DNA of 64,000 nt, from NCBI RefSeq assembly GCF_019219075.1, contig NZ_JAHUWJ010000001.1:496001-560000 (forward strand), read 5' to 3'. This stretch comes from Chitinophaga sp. sic0106 (lineage in GTDB: Bacteria; Bacteroidota; Bacteroidia; Chitinophagales; Chitinophagaceae). Within the stretch, counting starts at the first letter, position 1, and the number at the start of each line of letters is the position of its first letter. Position numbers and translations under genes: made by a program. This document shows, piece after piece, positions 16,513-24,370 of the stretch. Under the pieces are notes generated by a model, which did not search any database, was not told where the DNA came from, and was given only the letters and a program-made list of their open reading frames with translations.

Positions 16513-18183
16513 ATGAATCTACGTTTTTATACCTCAATGGCCCTGCTGTTTACCCTCGCCTTTGCAGCCTGTCAACAGAACAGTGGCCAGCGCAAACGCC
16601 TGAAAGCCAGGGATACCGTGCACTATAGCAAGGAAGAATATATTGAGCGTACGCTCGACAGCAACCAGCTCAATACCTTCATCGCCGCACATCCTAACTA
16701 CCAGCCCTACGCGGAATTCATCAAAAATTTCTACAGTGAGCGGAATTATCACTACGCCTGGATCAACAAAGAAGGACTTACTGAACAGGCCGGTAATTTC
16801 ATTAATATGATGAAAACTGACGCAGCCTTCGGTATTAAAGACAGCGCTGTAAATACCCCTGAACTGCGTATGCTCATCGATACCCTGGAGCTGAGCGATT
16901 CCAGCCTCAACGCCAACGTGAGCGAAATCCCACGCGTGGAAATGATGCTGACCTCCCAGTTTTTCAGCTACGGCAACAAAGTATGGGGAGGCCTTACCAG
17001 CGATAATGCCAAAGACCTGGAATGGTTTATCCCCCGCAAAAAGCTGGATATGAGCAGTCTGCTCGATTCCATGATCACCGGATCAGGGAATATTGAAACC
17101 AACGCCCCGGTAAATCCACAATATAAAATGCTGCGCGAGCGACTGAAACAGCTCGCCGTAGTCAACGAACACGTGAAATGGGATACCTTGCCATCTCCCC
17201 CAAAAAACCTGAAAAAAGGTGATTCCTCTGCGCTGATAGCTGCGGTGAAAGTGAGACTGCAAGCCTACGGTGACCTGCCAGGTCACGATAGCTCCGGCGT
17301 TTTTGATGCTGCCACGGACACGGCTGTACGAAACTACCAGATCCGTATGGGCCTTAAAGACGATGGTTTAATATCTCCCGCTATTATTAAATCCCTCAAC
17401 GTGCCTATAGCACAGCGTATCAGGCAGGTGCTGCTGAACATGGAACGCCTTCGCTGGGTAGCCGTTGAACCACCTAAAACTTATATCCTGGTTAACGTTC
17501 CAGAGTTTAAAATGCATGTATACAAGGATGGGAAGCTGGACTGGAGCTGTAACGTAGTGGTGGGAACACCCGGCGCAAATACCGTTATCTTCAGCAACGA
17601 ACTGAGATACGTAGTGTTCAGTCCATATTGGAACGTGCCTCCCGGTATACTTTCCAAAGAAGTGCTGCCCGGTATCAAACGTAGTGGTGGTGCGTACCTT
17701 GCCCGACAAAACATGGAAATTGTAGGGGCCAGTGGCAAAGCAATTTCACCGGGTTCCATCAACTGGAGTAAGTACTCCGGCAGGAATTTCCCGTATATCG
17801 TACGTCAGCGGCCTGGTGGTAAAAACTCCCTGGGTAAGGTTAAATTCCTGTTCCCGAATGAGTACAATATTTACCTGCATGATACCCCTGCCAAGTATTT
17901 ATTTGAGAGAGACAAACGTTCGTTCAGCCACGGTTGTATCAGGGTGGAAGAACCTAAGCACCTGGCCATGTGGTTGTTGAGAAACGACTCTTCCTGGACA
18001 GAAAAGAAAATTGACGATGCCATGAATGCAGGGAAAGAAAAATATGTAACGCTGAAAGAGAAAGTGCCGGTGTTTATCGGGTATTTCACGGCTTTTGTGG
18101 ATAGCGACGGGCGGCTGAATTTCAGAGACGATGTATACGGCCACGATGCCAAGCTGGCGGCGACTTTATTTGGAAATAACTAG
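16513..18183 (+). CDS. L,D-transpeptidase, YcbB type, lipoprotein
   Basis: Forms 3-3 cross-links in, or attaches proteins to, peptidoglycan in the periplasm. 556 residues from the ATG at 16513, chosen because it directly begins the signal peptide MNLRFYTSMALLFTLAFAAC; an ATG 11 codons upstream only adds a polar extension. The Cys20 lipobox suggests a lipoprotein. After a helical scaffold domain comes a PG_binding_1 domain (about 225-285, AAVKVRLQAYGDLP) and a YkuD domain (about 305-485) with the catalytic HD...SHGCIR, Cys near 474. It ends at two back-to-back hairpins shared with the convergent ridA gene. Confidence 0.93.
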   Translation: MNLRFYTSMALLFTLAFAACQQNSGQRKRLKARDTVHYSKEEYIERTLDSNQLNTFIAAHPNYQPYAEFIKNFYSERNYHYAWINKEGLTEQAGNFINMMKTDAAFGIKDSAVNTPELRMLIDTLELSDSSLNANVSEIPRVEMMLTSQFFSYGNKVWGGLTSDNAKDLEWFIPRKKLDMSSLLDSMITGSGNIETNAPVNPQYKMLRERLKQLAVVNEHVKWDTLPSPPKNLKKGDSSALIAAVKVRLQAYGDLPGHDSSGVFDAATDTAVRNYQIRMGLKDDGLISPAIIKSLNVPIAQRIRQVLLNMERLRWVAVEPPKTYILVNVPEFKMHVYKDGKLDWSCNVVVGTPGANTVIFSNELRYVVFSPYWNVPPGILSKEVLPGIKRSGGAYLARQNMEIVGASGKAISPGSINWSKYSGRNFPYIVRQRPGGKNSLGKVKFLFPNEYNIYLHDTPAKYLFERDKRSFSHGCIRVEEPKHLAMWLLRNDSSWTEKKIDDAMNAGKEKYVTLKEKVPVFIGYFTAFVDSDGRLNFRDDVYGHDAKLAATLFGNN

Positions 18184-18190
18184 TTTTTTT

Positions 18191-18256
18191 ATTCCAGAGA
18201 CCTTGGGTCTCTGGAATAAAAAAAGTCCCTTCCGCCGAAGGCGGAAGGGACTTTTT
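18191..18256. terminator. Double hairpin between convergent L,D-transpeptidase and ridA
   Basis: Two perfect stems in tandem: 18191-18217 (12 bp, arms ATTCCAGAGACC, loop TTG) and 18220-18256 (17 bp, arms AAAAAGTCCCTTCCGCC, loop GAA). The second is flanked by A on the left and T on the right, so it can terminate in both directions. Confidence 0.9.
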
Positions 18257-18257
18257 C

Positions 18258-18638
18258 TTATAAGACAGCAATCACTGAAATTTCCACATTCACACCCTTT
18301 GGCAACGCTGATACCTGCACGGTTTCGCGCGCAGGATAGGAGCCGGTGAAGTAACTACCGTATACCTCATTGATCTGCGCAAAGGTGTTCATATCTGTAA
18401 TAAAAATGGTGCTTTTTACCACGTTATCGAAGCTCATGCCTGCTTCCGTAAGGATAGCCTGCAGGTTCTTCATCACAAGGTGAGTTTCGTCCACTACACC
18501 GCTTTTTACCAATTCGCCGGTAGCAGGATTCAGCGCGATCTGACCGGAAATATACAGTGTGTTACCAGCTTTCACTGCCTGGTTATATGGCCCGATAGGA
18601 GCAGGGGCATTTTGGGTATTAATGATTTGCTTTTCCAT
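18258..18638 (-). CDS. ridA: RidA family imine/enamine deaminase
   Basis: 126 residues, normal length. Hydrolyses reactive enamines and imines such as 2-aminoacrylate made by PLP enzymes. Family motifs: APAPIGPYNQAVKAGNTLYI near the N-terminus, GQIALNPATGEL, and the C-terminal SYPARETVQVSALPKGVNVE with the conserved substrate-binding Arg. A homotrimer in known members. Convergent with the L,D-transpeptidase and divergent from the HCDH-like gene. Confidence 0.96.
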   Translation of the reverse strand: MEKQIINTQNAPAPIGPYNQAVKAGNTLYISGQIALNPATGELVKSGVVDETHLVMKNLQAILTEAGMSFDNVVKSTIFITDMNTFAQINEVYGSYFTGSYPARETVQVSALPKGVNVEISVIAVL

Positions 18639-18689
18639 GAAGGCGAAAGTATAAAATAAATAGGTTCAACGCCAGTGGCACACAGGGAG

Positions 18690-18723
18690 TTGCATCATAT
18701 TTAATGATTCTTTATTAGGTTTG
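18690..18723 (+). promoter_or_regulatory. Promoter of the HCDH-like / tsaB genes
   Basis: TTG at 18690-18692 and a perfect -7 TAGGTTTG at 18716-18723, spacer 23 bases. This is within the 17-23 base range reported for Flavobacterium promoters. Predicted leader is about 10 bases. Confidence 0.65.
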
Positions 18724-18737
18724 CTGAAATTTTACAC

Positions 18738-19400
18738 ATGAATATCCTGGTAATTGCAGACGCCCAGCGGTATGAAGAGTTGCAGGAGAAAGGACTGGGG
18801 AAAAATAATGTACAGTGGAAAACTAACCTGGAAGATGTGTTGTCAGTAAAGGCATTCGATCTGGTGATTGATGCCCTGTTTGACGACCGGCTTTCCAACG
18901 CAGCCATATATGCACGTAATCCGGAAGTGCCTGTGCTGGCATGTACGGTAAAGGTATCGTTGGCTGAAACCATGAGCCATACTGCGTTTGAGCAAGGATT
19001 CAATATCATGGGATGTAACCTGTTGCCCGGCTTTATTACCATGCCGGTAACAGAAGTGGCTGTGCTGGAGGAAACTCAATTCAGCCGCCTGGATAATATC
19101 ATGTACCAGCTTGGCTGGGAATACGCCGTGGTAGGGGATGCTGTAGGATTGGTTACGCCGCGTGTAGTATGTATGATCATCAATGAAGCGTACCTGACAG
19201 CGGAGGAAGGAACGGCTTCCCGCCATGACATTGACATCTCCATGAAACTGGGTACTAATTATCCGTTAGGACCATTTGAATGGTGTGAGCGCATTGGCGT
19301 TAAAAATGTATATGAAGTGTTGAAGGCAGTGCAGGAAAGTGCCAATGATGGCCGGTTTGAAGTAGCTGCCTTATTAGAAACCGAATACGAAGCAATTTAG
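18738..19400 (+). CDS. 3-hydroxyacyl-CoA dehydrogenase-like protein with lost active site
   Basis: 220 residues. The C-terminal half (about 130-215) has the 3HCDH dimerisation fold (INEAYLTAEEGTASRHDIDI, MKLGTNYPLGPFEW). The N-terminal half should be an NAD-binding Rossmann domain but starts MNILVIADAQRYEEL with no GxGxxG loop. The usual catalytic His position (GxHFFNP) reads GCNLLPG, and the Asn of GFIVNR reads GLVTPR. Known family role: oxidation of 3-hydroxyacyl-CoA in beta-oxidation; this copy is probably not an active dehydrogenase. It lies 3 bases before tsaB, so the two share a transcript. Confidence 0.8.
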   Translation: MNILVIADAQRYEELQEKGLGKNNVQWKTNLEDVLSVKAFDLVIDALFDDRLSNAAIYARNPEVPVLACTVKVSLAETMSHTAFEQGFNIMGCNLLPGFITMPVTEVAVLEETQFSRLDNIMYQLGWEYAVVGDAVGLVTPRVVCMIINEAYLTAEEGTASRHDIDISMKLGTNYPLGPFEWCERIGVKNVYEVLKAVQESANDGRFEVAALLETEYEAI

Positions 19401-19403
19401 AAT

Positions 19404-20081
19404 ATGGCACTGATAATAAATATCGATACTGCAACAGTAAGAGGGTCTGTGAGTCTGGCCCGCGATGGTAAAGTGATACAGACCCTGGCCAGTGAGGAGC
19501 AGCGCGATCATGCAGCTACGATGGTATTATTTATTCAGCAGTTACTACAGGAGCAGGGTGTCAGTCCTGCTGCGGTAGATGCGATTGCAGTAAGTGCCGG
19601 CCCTGGTTCGTATACGGGTTTACGTGTGGGAGTAGCTACTGCCAAAGGCTTGTGCTATGCCTGGGAGAAGCCGCTGATAGCGGTGTCTACGTTGCAAATG
19701 ATGGCGGAGGGAATGGTTTTACAGCAGCGGGATGCAAACGCATTGTATTGTCCTATGCTGGATGCCCGCCGTATGGAAGTATTTACCGGCGTATATACCA
19801 GCCGGTTAGTGGAGGTATTGCCGCCACAGGCACTGATTCTGGATGAAAATTCTTATAAAGATCTGTTAGCTCAGCATAAAGTTATTTTCTTTGGAGATGG
19901 TAGCCCAAAGTGGCGCCAGTTGCTGAATTCGCAGGATAATGCCGCGTTTGCTGAATATGAGATGAACGCCGGTGATATGTCACTGTTATCAGAGGCCGCC
20001 TATGCGGCTAAATCCTTTGCTGACCTCGCCTATTTTAGTCCTTTTTACCTGAAACCGTTCTTTTTTCCAAAAAAAGCATAG
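19404..20081 (+). CDS. tsaB: tRNA threonylcarbamoyladenosine subunit TsaB
   Basis: 225 residues. Pseudo-enzyme partner of TsaD in making t6A37 on tRNAs that read ANN codons. N-terminus ALIINIDTATVRGSVSL and the signature AGPGSYTGLRVGVATAKGL at about 65-84; it has the ASKHA fold but lacks the metal-binding His pair of TsaD, as expected for TsaB. Co-transcribed with the HCDH-like gene, 3 bases upstream. Confidence 0.95.
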   Translation: MALIINIDTATVRGSVSLARDGKVIQTLASEEQRDHAATMVLFIQQLLQEQGVSPAAVDAIAVSAGPGSYTGLRVGVATAKGLCYAWEKPLIAVSTLQMMAEGMVLQQRDANALYCPMLDARRMEVFTGVYTSRLVEVLPPQALILDENSYKDLLAQHKVIFFGDGSPKWRQLLNSQDNAAFAEYEMNAGDMSLLSEAAYAAKSFADLAYFSPFYLKPFFFPKKA

Positions 20082-20195
20082 CACGGACGTGTGATTCTGT
20101 CACGTTTCTGTCAAATTACATCTTTTTTGCACGTATCTGACGGATATATATGAAAAAATAAGGTATAGAAATTTTTTTTATTGTGACAGATATTA

Positions 20196-20203
20196 TATTT
20201 TTG
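20196..20203 (+). promoter_or_regulatory. -7 promoter element of the ArsR-type gene
   Basis: TATTTTTG, perfect TAnnTTTG match, 91 bases before the ATG. The only nearby TTG (20181-20183) is 12 bases away, too close for a normal -33 box. The implied leader is about 85 bases. Confidence 0.45.
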
Positions 20204-20294
20204 TATAAATCGATAACCACAATTGTTGTCTAACTGTTTGTGTGTACTGTCCGTTGATCCCTTTCATTTCATCATTTTTTAAAACTATTATGCG

Positions 20295-20654
20295 ATGGAA
20301 AAAACATTATTAACTACCTCTTCTAATACTCTTATTATTTCTAGAGGTAACAATGAAAAAGACCAGATCAAATTGGATTACATTGCCGTTAAAAAAGCCG
20401 CTATGGTTTTGCGTGCTATCAACCATAAGCTGCGCCAGCAGATGATTAAGCTGCTGGAGGATCATAAAAAAATGACTGTGACTGAGATTTATGTGAAATT
20501 GCGTCTGGAACAATCGGTAGCATCACAGCATCTCGCAATTTTAAGGCGAGCAGGCATCGTAATTACAGAAAGAGATGGTAAGTTCATTCACTACACTATC
20601 AACAAGCAACGTATTGCTGAAGTGGCTAAGTTTGTGGAAGAACTCGTAGGTTAA
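20295..20654 (+). CDS. ArsR-type winged-helix transcriptional regulator
   Basis: 119 residues. The winged helix-turn-helix spans about 30-112 (VLRAINHKLRQQMIKLLE, MTVTEIYVKLRLEQSVASQH as recognition helix region, REDGK-like wing at ITERDGKFIHYTI). It contains no cysteine at all, so it cannot sense metals, persulfides or oxidants through thiols as many ArsR proteins do. The conserved phrase RLEQSVASQHLAILR is typical of a Bacteroidota subgroup. It stands alone: a 28-base palindromic terminator separates it from the downstream persulfide dioxygenase-like gene. Confidence 0.9.
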   Translation: MEKTLLTTSSNTLIISRGNNEKDQIKLDYIAVKKAAMVLRAINHKLRQQMIKLLEDHKKMTVTEIYVKLRLEQSVASQHLAILRRAGIVITERDGKFIHYTINKQRIAEVAKFVEELVG

Positions 20655-20700
20655 TAATCCCGTGTAGCTGCCACGCCAGTTATGCAGAGAAAATTATATA

Positions 20701-20728
20701 AAAAAGTAGCCGCATGCGGCTACTTTTT
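20701..20728. terminator. Palindromic terminator after the ArsR-type gene
   Basis: Perfect 28-base palindrome (AAAAAGTAGCCGCA and its complement), forming a 12-bp stem with a CATG loop and a T tract on either strand. Confidence 0.92.
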
Positions 20729-20775
20729 TATTTTGGTATAGATTTTATCCATACCTACGCCAGCCATATAATTCG

Positions 20776-20783
20776 TAAATTTG
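20776..20783 (+). promoter_or_regulatory. -7 promoter element of the persulfide dioxygenase-like gene
   Basis: TAAATTTG, perfect TAnnTTTG match, 15 bases before the ATG; predicted leader is about 10 bases. No TTG at the usual spacing. Confidence 0.55.
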
Positions 20784-20798
20784 TGAAAATCAAAAACC

Positions 20799-22202
20799 AT
20801 GTTCGTAAAGCAATTATACACCAACTGCTTATCAGAAGCGGCATACTTCATTGAATCCAATGGGGTAGCGGTAGTAATAGATCCGCTGCGGGATATTGAA
20901 GTGTACCTGGAGCTGGCAAAAGAACGTAACGCAACCATTGAATACATTTTTGAAACGCACTTTCATGCTGACTTTGTATCCGGCCACCTGGAGCTGGCGA
21001 AAGCCACGGGAGCTAAAATAGTTTTCGGTCCGGATGCGGTTACTAACTTCAACGCATATATTGCCAAAAACAACGAGGAATTCAAGATCGGTGAGCTCAC
21101 ACTTAAAGTGCTGCACACGCCTGGTCATACCCTGGAATCAACCTGCTACCTGTTGCTTGATGCACAGCAGCAACCGTATGCCTTGTTTACCGGCGATACG
21201 TTGTTTGTGGGAGATGTGGGTCGCCCGGATTTGTTCAGTGGCAACCTTACCAAAGAAGAGCTGGCAGGCATGTTGTTCGAATCGCTGAACAATGTGATCA
21301 AAGCGCTGCCTGATAACGTGATCGTTTATCCGGCACATGGTCCTGGCTCTGCCTGTGGCAAAAACCTGGGTCCTAACACCTACAGCACCATTGGTGAACA
21401 GAAAGAAAGCAACTATGCGCTGCTGGCTACCGATAAAGCTAAATTTATTGAAGAAGTAACAACAGGCCTTTCTACGCCTCCTTCTTACTTCCCGATCAAT
21501 GCTAAAATCAATAAGGAAGGTTATGATGCGCTGACTGCCGTTATGGAAAAAGCCATGCAGCCACTCACGCCTGCCGGGCTGAAAGCGAAAGCTGCTGCCG
21601 GAGCACTGATCCTGGATACCCGCCCCGCCACTGAATTTGGCGACGGTTTCGTACCTGGTTCCGTGAGCATCGGTCTGGAAGGCCGCTTTGCAGAATGGGC
21701 AGGTAGTCTCCTCCCGTTTGATCAGGACATCGTGCTGGTTACCCCTGCTGGTAAAGAAGAGGAAACAGTTGTGAGAATGGCGCGCGTAGGTTTCGAAAAC
21801 GTGGTTGGCTACCTGCAAAACGGGTTCCCTGCCTGGGAAGCTGCCGGTGAGCAGAAAGACCTGATCATCACCGTAGAACCAGATGAACTGGCCATGGACC
21901 TTCCGCACGACGAAAACCTCGTGATAATGGACGTTCGTAAGCCCGCTGAATATGCGAGCGGACACATCAAAGATGCCGTAAACCTCTCCCTGGTAGATAT
22001 GAAAGACCCGGGTAACCTGGCCGATATGGAAGATAACCTGAACTTCTATGTACACTGCCAGGGTGGCTACCGCAGCATCATTGCCTGCTCCCTCCTGAAA
22101 AGAGAAGGTATCCACAATATCCGCAACGTAGAGGGCGGTTATGCCAAAATGAAAGATGAAAAAGGATTGGTAGTAGTGAAGGAAAAACCTGCGCTGAACT
22201 AA
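20799..22202 (+). CDS. CstB-like persulfide dioxygenase with two rhodanese domains
   Basis: 467 residues, three domains. The metallo-beta-lactamase domain (1-~245) has ETHFHADFVSGH, TPGHTLEST, FTGDTLFVGDVGRPDL and YPAHGPGSACG: the mononuclear iron set of ETHE1-type persulfide dioxygenases. The first rhodanese domain (about 255-355) lacks the catalytic Cys (VTPAGKEEE at that site). The second (about 365-460) keeps it in VHCQGGYRS. The order dioxygenase, pseudo-rhodanese, rhodanese is that of Staphylococcus aureus CstB, which turns persulfides into thiosulfate. Likely role: sulfide detoxification. Monocistronic here. Confidence 0.88.
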   Translation: MFVKQLYTNCLSEAAYFIESNGVAVVIDPLRDIEVYLELAKERNATIEYIFETHFHADFVSGHLELAKATGAKIVFGPDAVTNFNAYIAKNNEEFKIGELTLKVLHTPGHTLESTCYLLLDAQQQPYALFTGDTLFVGDVGRPDLFSGNLTKEELAGMLFESLNNVIKALPDNVIVYPAHGPGSACGKNLGPNTYSTIGEQKESNYALLATDKAKFIEEVTTGLSTPPSYFPINAKINKEGYDALTAVMEKAMQPLTPAGLKAKAAAGALILDTRPATEFGDGFVPGSVSIGLEGRFAEWAGSLLPFDQDIVLVTPAGKEEETVVRMARVGFENVVGYLQNGFPAWEAAGEQKDLIITVEPDELAMDLPHDENLVIMDVRKPAEYASGHIKDAVNLSLVDMKDPGNLADMEDNLNFYVHCQGGYRSIIACSLLKREGIHNIRNVEGGYAKMKDEKGLVVVKEKPALN

Positions 22203-22238
22203 AAACTTTCCTGATAATATTTGGAGCTTGCTCTTTAA

Positions 22239-22310
22239 GGGGTTCATTCGTCGCCACCGGCGACGGCTGAACCCCAATTTTCTTTCGGGTCGAAGGCCTG
22301 AAAGAAAATT
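22239..22310. repeat. Two large adjacent hairpins after the persulfide dioxygenase-like gene
   Basis: 22239-22275: arms GGGGTTCA / TGAACCCC enclosing CGTCGCC / GGCGACG with an ACC loop. 22276-22310: 11-bp arms AATTTTCTTTC / GAAAGAAAATT around GTCGAAGGC. Neither has a proper T tract, though the second ends in TTTG. Possible transcript end or mRNA-stabilising structures. Confidence 0.55.
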
Positions 22311-22449
22311 TGTTGGCGCTTTATATTTTAATAAAAAATAACATGATAATTTAACATCATGTCTGTATGTGATTTACAATAAGTTATAGCCGGAAAAAAT
22401 TGTCCATTCGGGCGTTTATCCTTAACTTCTATGGCTAAAACACCCAGTC

Positions 22450-22935
22450 ATGAAGAGAAAATCCTTACTTGTTGCCCTGATCATATCCATGGGCGTATTT
22501 ATGTTTGCCTGCAAACCTTCTGACAGCAAAATTCAACAGGCAGCGAATGAAAAACTAAGTGTCATCCCCGGCATTTCTGCAGATGTAAAAAACGGAGTAG
22601 TTACCCTTTCCGGCGAGGTATCAGATGAGGCAGCACGTGCTGCTGCGGAAGATGCACTCAAAGATGTGAAAGGCGTAAAATCTGTTGACAACAAAATTAT
22701 GGTGAAAGCACCGGAACCGGCGCCGGCACCAGTAGTCATTAATCCCGACGATCTGCTGAAACGCTCTCTGGACTCCGCCTACGCAGCAGCAGGATTTTCA
22801 GGTATCTCCGTTACTATTCTGGATGGCGTAGTTACACTGGAAGGCACCGCCTCTAAAGCTGACCTCCAAAAAATTGTACGCACTGCACAGGAGTCCAGGC
22901 CTAAGAAAGTAGTGAATAACATCAAAGTTAAATAA
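22450..22935 (+). CDS. BON-domain lipoprotein
   Basis: 161 residues. Lipoprotein signal MKRKSLLVALIISMGVFMFAC with Cys21. Two BON domains: about 28-85 (GISADVKNGVVTLSGEVSDE) and about 105-160 (GISVTILDGVVTLEGTASK), joined by a Pro/Ala linker. BON domains bind phospholipid or stabilise envelope structures, as in OsmY and DolP. Stands 20 bases before the BON-LysM gene and is probably co-transcribed with it. A weak promoter TTG-N20-TAACTTCT lies at about 22402-22432. Confidence 0.9.
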   Translation: MKRKSLLVALIISMGVFMFACKPSDSKIQQAANEKLSVIPGISADVKNGVVTLSGEVSDEAARAAAEDALKDVKGVKSVDNKIMVKAPEPAPAPVVINPDDLLKRSLDSAYAAAGFSGISVTILDGVVTLEGTASKADLQKIVRTAQESRPKKVVNNIKVK

Positions 22936-22955
22936 CCCTTTAAATCCTTCTTGTC

Positions 22956-23330
22956 ATGAGTTTACAGGACAAATACCAGGAACTGATAAACCAGGCTAAA
23001 ACAGCCGGTGTTGCTGATCTGCAGGTTAGAGAGCAGGATAATGTGCTCTACATTGACGGCACTACTTCAGCCGCTGTAAAAGACCAGCTGTGGGATATCT
23101 ACGAGAAACTGGACCCTGAAATGCGCTCCGCGGACGTGGTGATGAATCTTAAAGCCACCGATGCAGCCGCAGAAGAAAAAATCTACGAGGTAAAATCAGG
23201 CGATAACCTGAGTAAGATTGCGAAAAATTATCCGGGGGTATCCTGGAAAGATATTTTTGAGGCAAATAAAGATCAGATCAAAGATCCGAATTTGATTCAT
23301 CCGGGGCAGAAGTTGAAGATTCCTTCTTAA
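22956..23330 (+). CDS. Kbp/YgaU-like BON-LysM protein
   Basis: 124 residues, no signal peptide. A short BON-like domain (about 1-65, [17 protein letters not shown]) then a LysM domain (about 74-123, [16 protein letters not shown] to [12 protein letters not shown]). The same domain order occurs in E. coli Kbp (YgaU), a cytoplasmic potassium-binding protein of ~149 residues. Function by analogy only. Its pairing with a secreted BON lipoprotein 20 bases upstream is notable because this protein itself shows no export signal. Confidence 0.88.
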   Translation: MSLQDKYQELINQAKTAGVADLQVREQDNVLYIDGTTSAAVKDQLWDIYEKLDPEMRSADVVMNLKATDAAAEEKIYEVKSGDNLSKIAKNYPGVSWKDIFEANKDQIKDPNLIHPGQKLKIPS

Positions 23331-23338
23331 ACTTTTTC

Positions 23339-23383
23339 CCTAAAACAGCAAAGGGTGCCACTGGCAGCCTTTGCTGTTTTAGG
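23339..23383. terminator. Hairpin between convergent Kbp-like and acyltransferase genes
   Basis: Perfect 16-bp outer stem CCTAAAACAGCAAAGG / CCTTTGCTGTTTTAGG enclosing TGCC / GGCA. The stem itself provides the T run (TTTT) on either strand. Confidence 0.85.
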
Positions 23384-23440
23384 AACGCTGACTAAAGTGC
23401 TTTGCCGCGAAACGCGAGTTTTTAGTGAGCCCCCAATTAT

Positions 23441-24331
23441 TTATGTAGTTTCTTCTTTTTGATGGTCTTCATACCGGTGTTTCCACCTCCGGTGGCTCCA
23501 CACCCATACTTCCGGCTGTTCATGAATATTTTTTTCCAGGAACCTCACGAAAGTTTCCGTGATCTTACCCGGAGGCTCATTGGCCGGATCTTCAAATTGC
23601 AGCGTTAAGGTAGCATTGTAATAGCCACGCTTGGGCTTCCGGATATCCGCAAACACCACGGGGATATTATGTCGTTTGGCGCTCATTTCAGGACCCTTGT
23701 AAAAGGGCGTCATTTTATTCAGGAAGGGATACCAGAGGCAGCTGCGCGGATTCCCTGGATTTTGATCGGCCACCAGTGCAATGAGATATTGTTTATCCAG
23801 CCATGGCTTAATACTGTTGCCCATATCGTTGGCTGGTAGCAGAATAGACCCTGCCTTCTCCCTGAAATGCCTGAAAAGCCTGTCAGCAGCTCTGTTGGTA
23901 AGTGGCATATACACCACCAGGAATGGAAAACTCACGCCCTGCATGCAGAAAACATTGGCCCATTCCCAGTTGAAATTATGCCCCAGGTGCATCTGGCAGC
24001 TCCTGCCTTGTGCATATAGCTCCCGCAGCACCGTAAGATCGCAGATGAAACGCTTTTGCAGCTCTTTTTCGCTCATGGTGAGCAGCTTGATGGTTTCTAC
24101 CATCATATCCGTGAGGTTATGGAAGTATTTTTTTGCTATGCGGGTTATTTCAGCATTTGATTTATCAGGAAATGCCTGCCGTAAATTCTCAAAAACCACC
24201 TTCTTTCTATATCCCACTACATGGTATATCAGCACATAAAGAAAGTCACTCAGCAGATACAACACTCGTAAGGGCAACAAAGAAATTCCGTAAAATATAA
24301 CCAGTAGTATATAGTACATGCTTCCTATCAT
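23441..24331 (-). CDS. Lipid A-type lysophospholipid acyltransferase (LpxL/HtrB family)
   Basis: 296 residues. Adds a secondary acyl chain to lipid A or a related lipid at the inner membrane. N-terminal membrane anchor at about 5-40, then the acyltransferase fold with the HxxxxE motif in LGHNFNWEWA (about 116-125), VVYMPLTNRAADRLF, VADQNPGNPRSCLWYPF and a C-terminal PEVWVWSHRRWKHRYE. A second ATG four codons in is also possible. A perfect -7 element sits 11 bases before the first ATG, inside the tail region of nadB. Confidence 0.92.
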   Translation of the reverse strand: MIGSMYYILLVIFYGISLLPLRVLYLLSDFLYVLIYHVVGYRKKVVFENLRQAFPDKSNAEITRIAKKYFHNLTDMMVETIKLLTMSEKELQKRFICDLTVLRELYAQGRSCQMHLGHNFNWEWANVFCMQGVSFPFLVVYMPLTNRAADRLFRHFREKAGSILLPANDMGNSIKPWLDKQYLIALVADQNPGNPRSCLWYPFLNKMTPFYKGPEMSAKRHNIPVVFADIRKPKRGYYNATLTLQFEDPANEPPGKITETFVRFLEKNIHEQPEVWVWSHRRWKHRYEDHQKEETT

Positions 24332-24342
24332 TAAATTGATAG

Positions 24343-24350
24343 CAAAGGTA
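24343..24350 (-). promoter_or_regulatory. -7 promoter element of the acyltransferase gene
   Basis: TACCTTTG on the minus strand, perfect match, between the nadB stop and the acyltransferase start. No -33 TTG seen. Confidence 0.5.
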
Positions 24351-24370
24351 ATGAAAACCAGGCTATTGCC

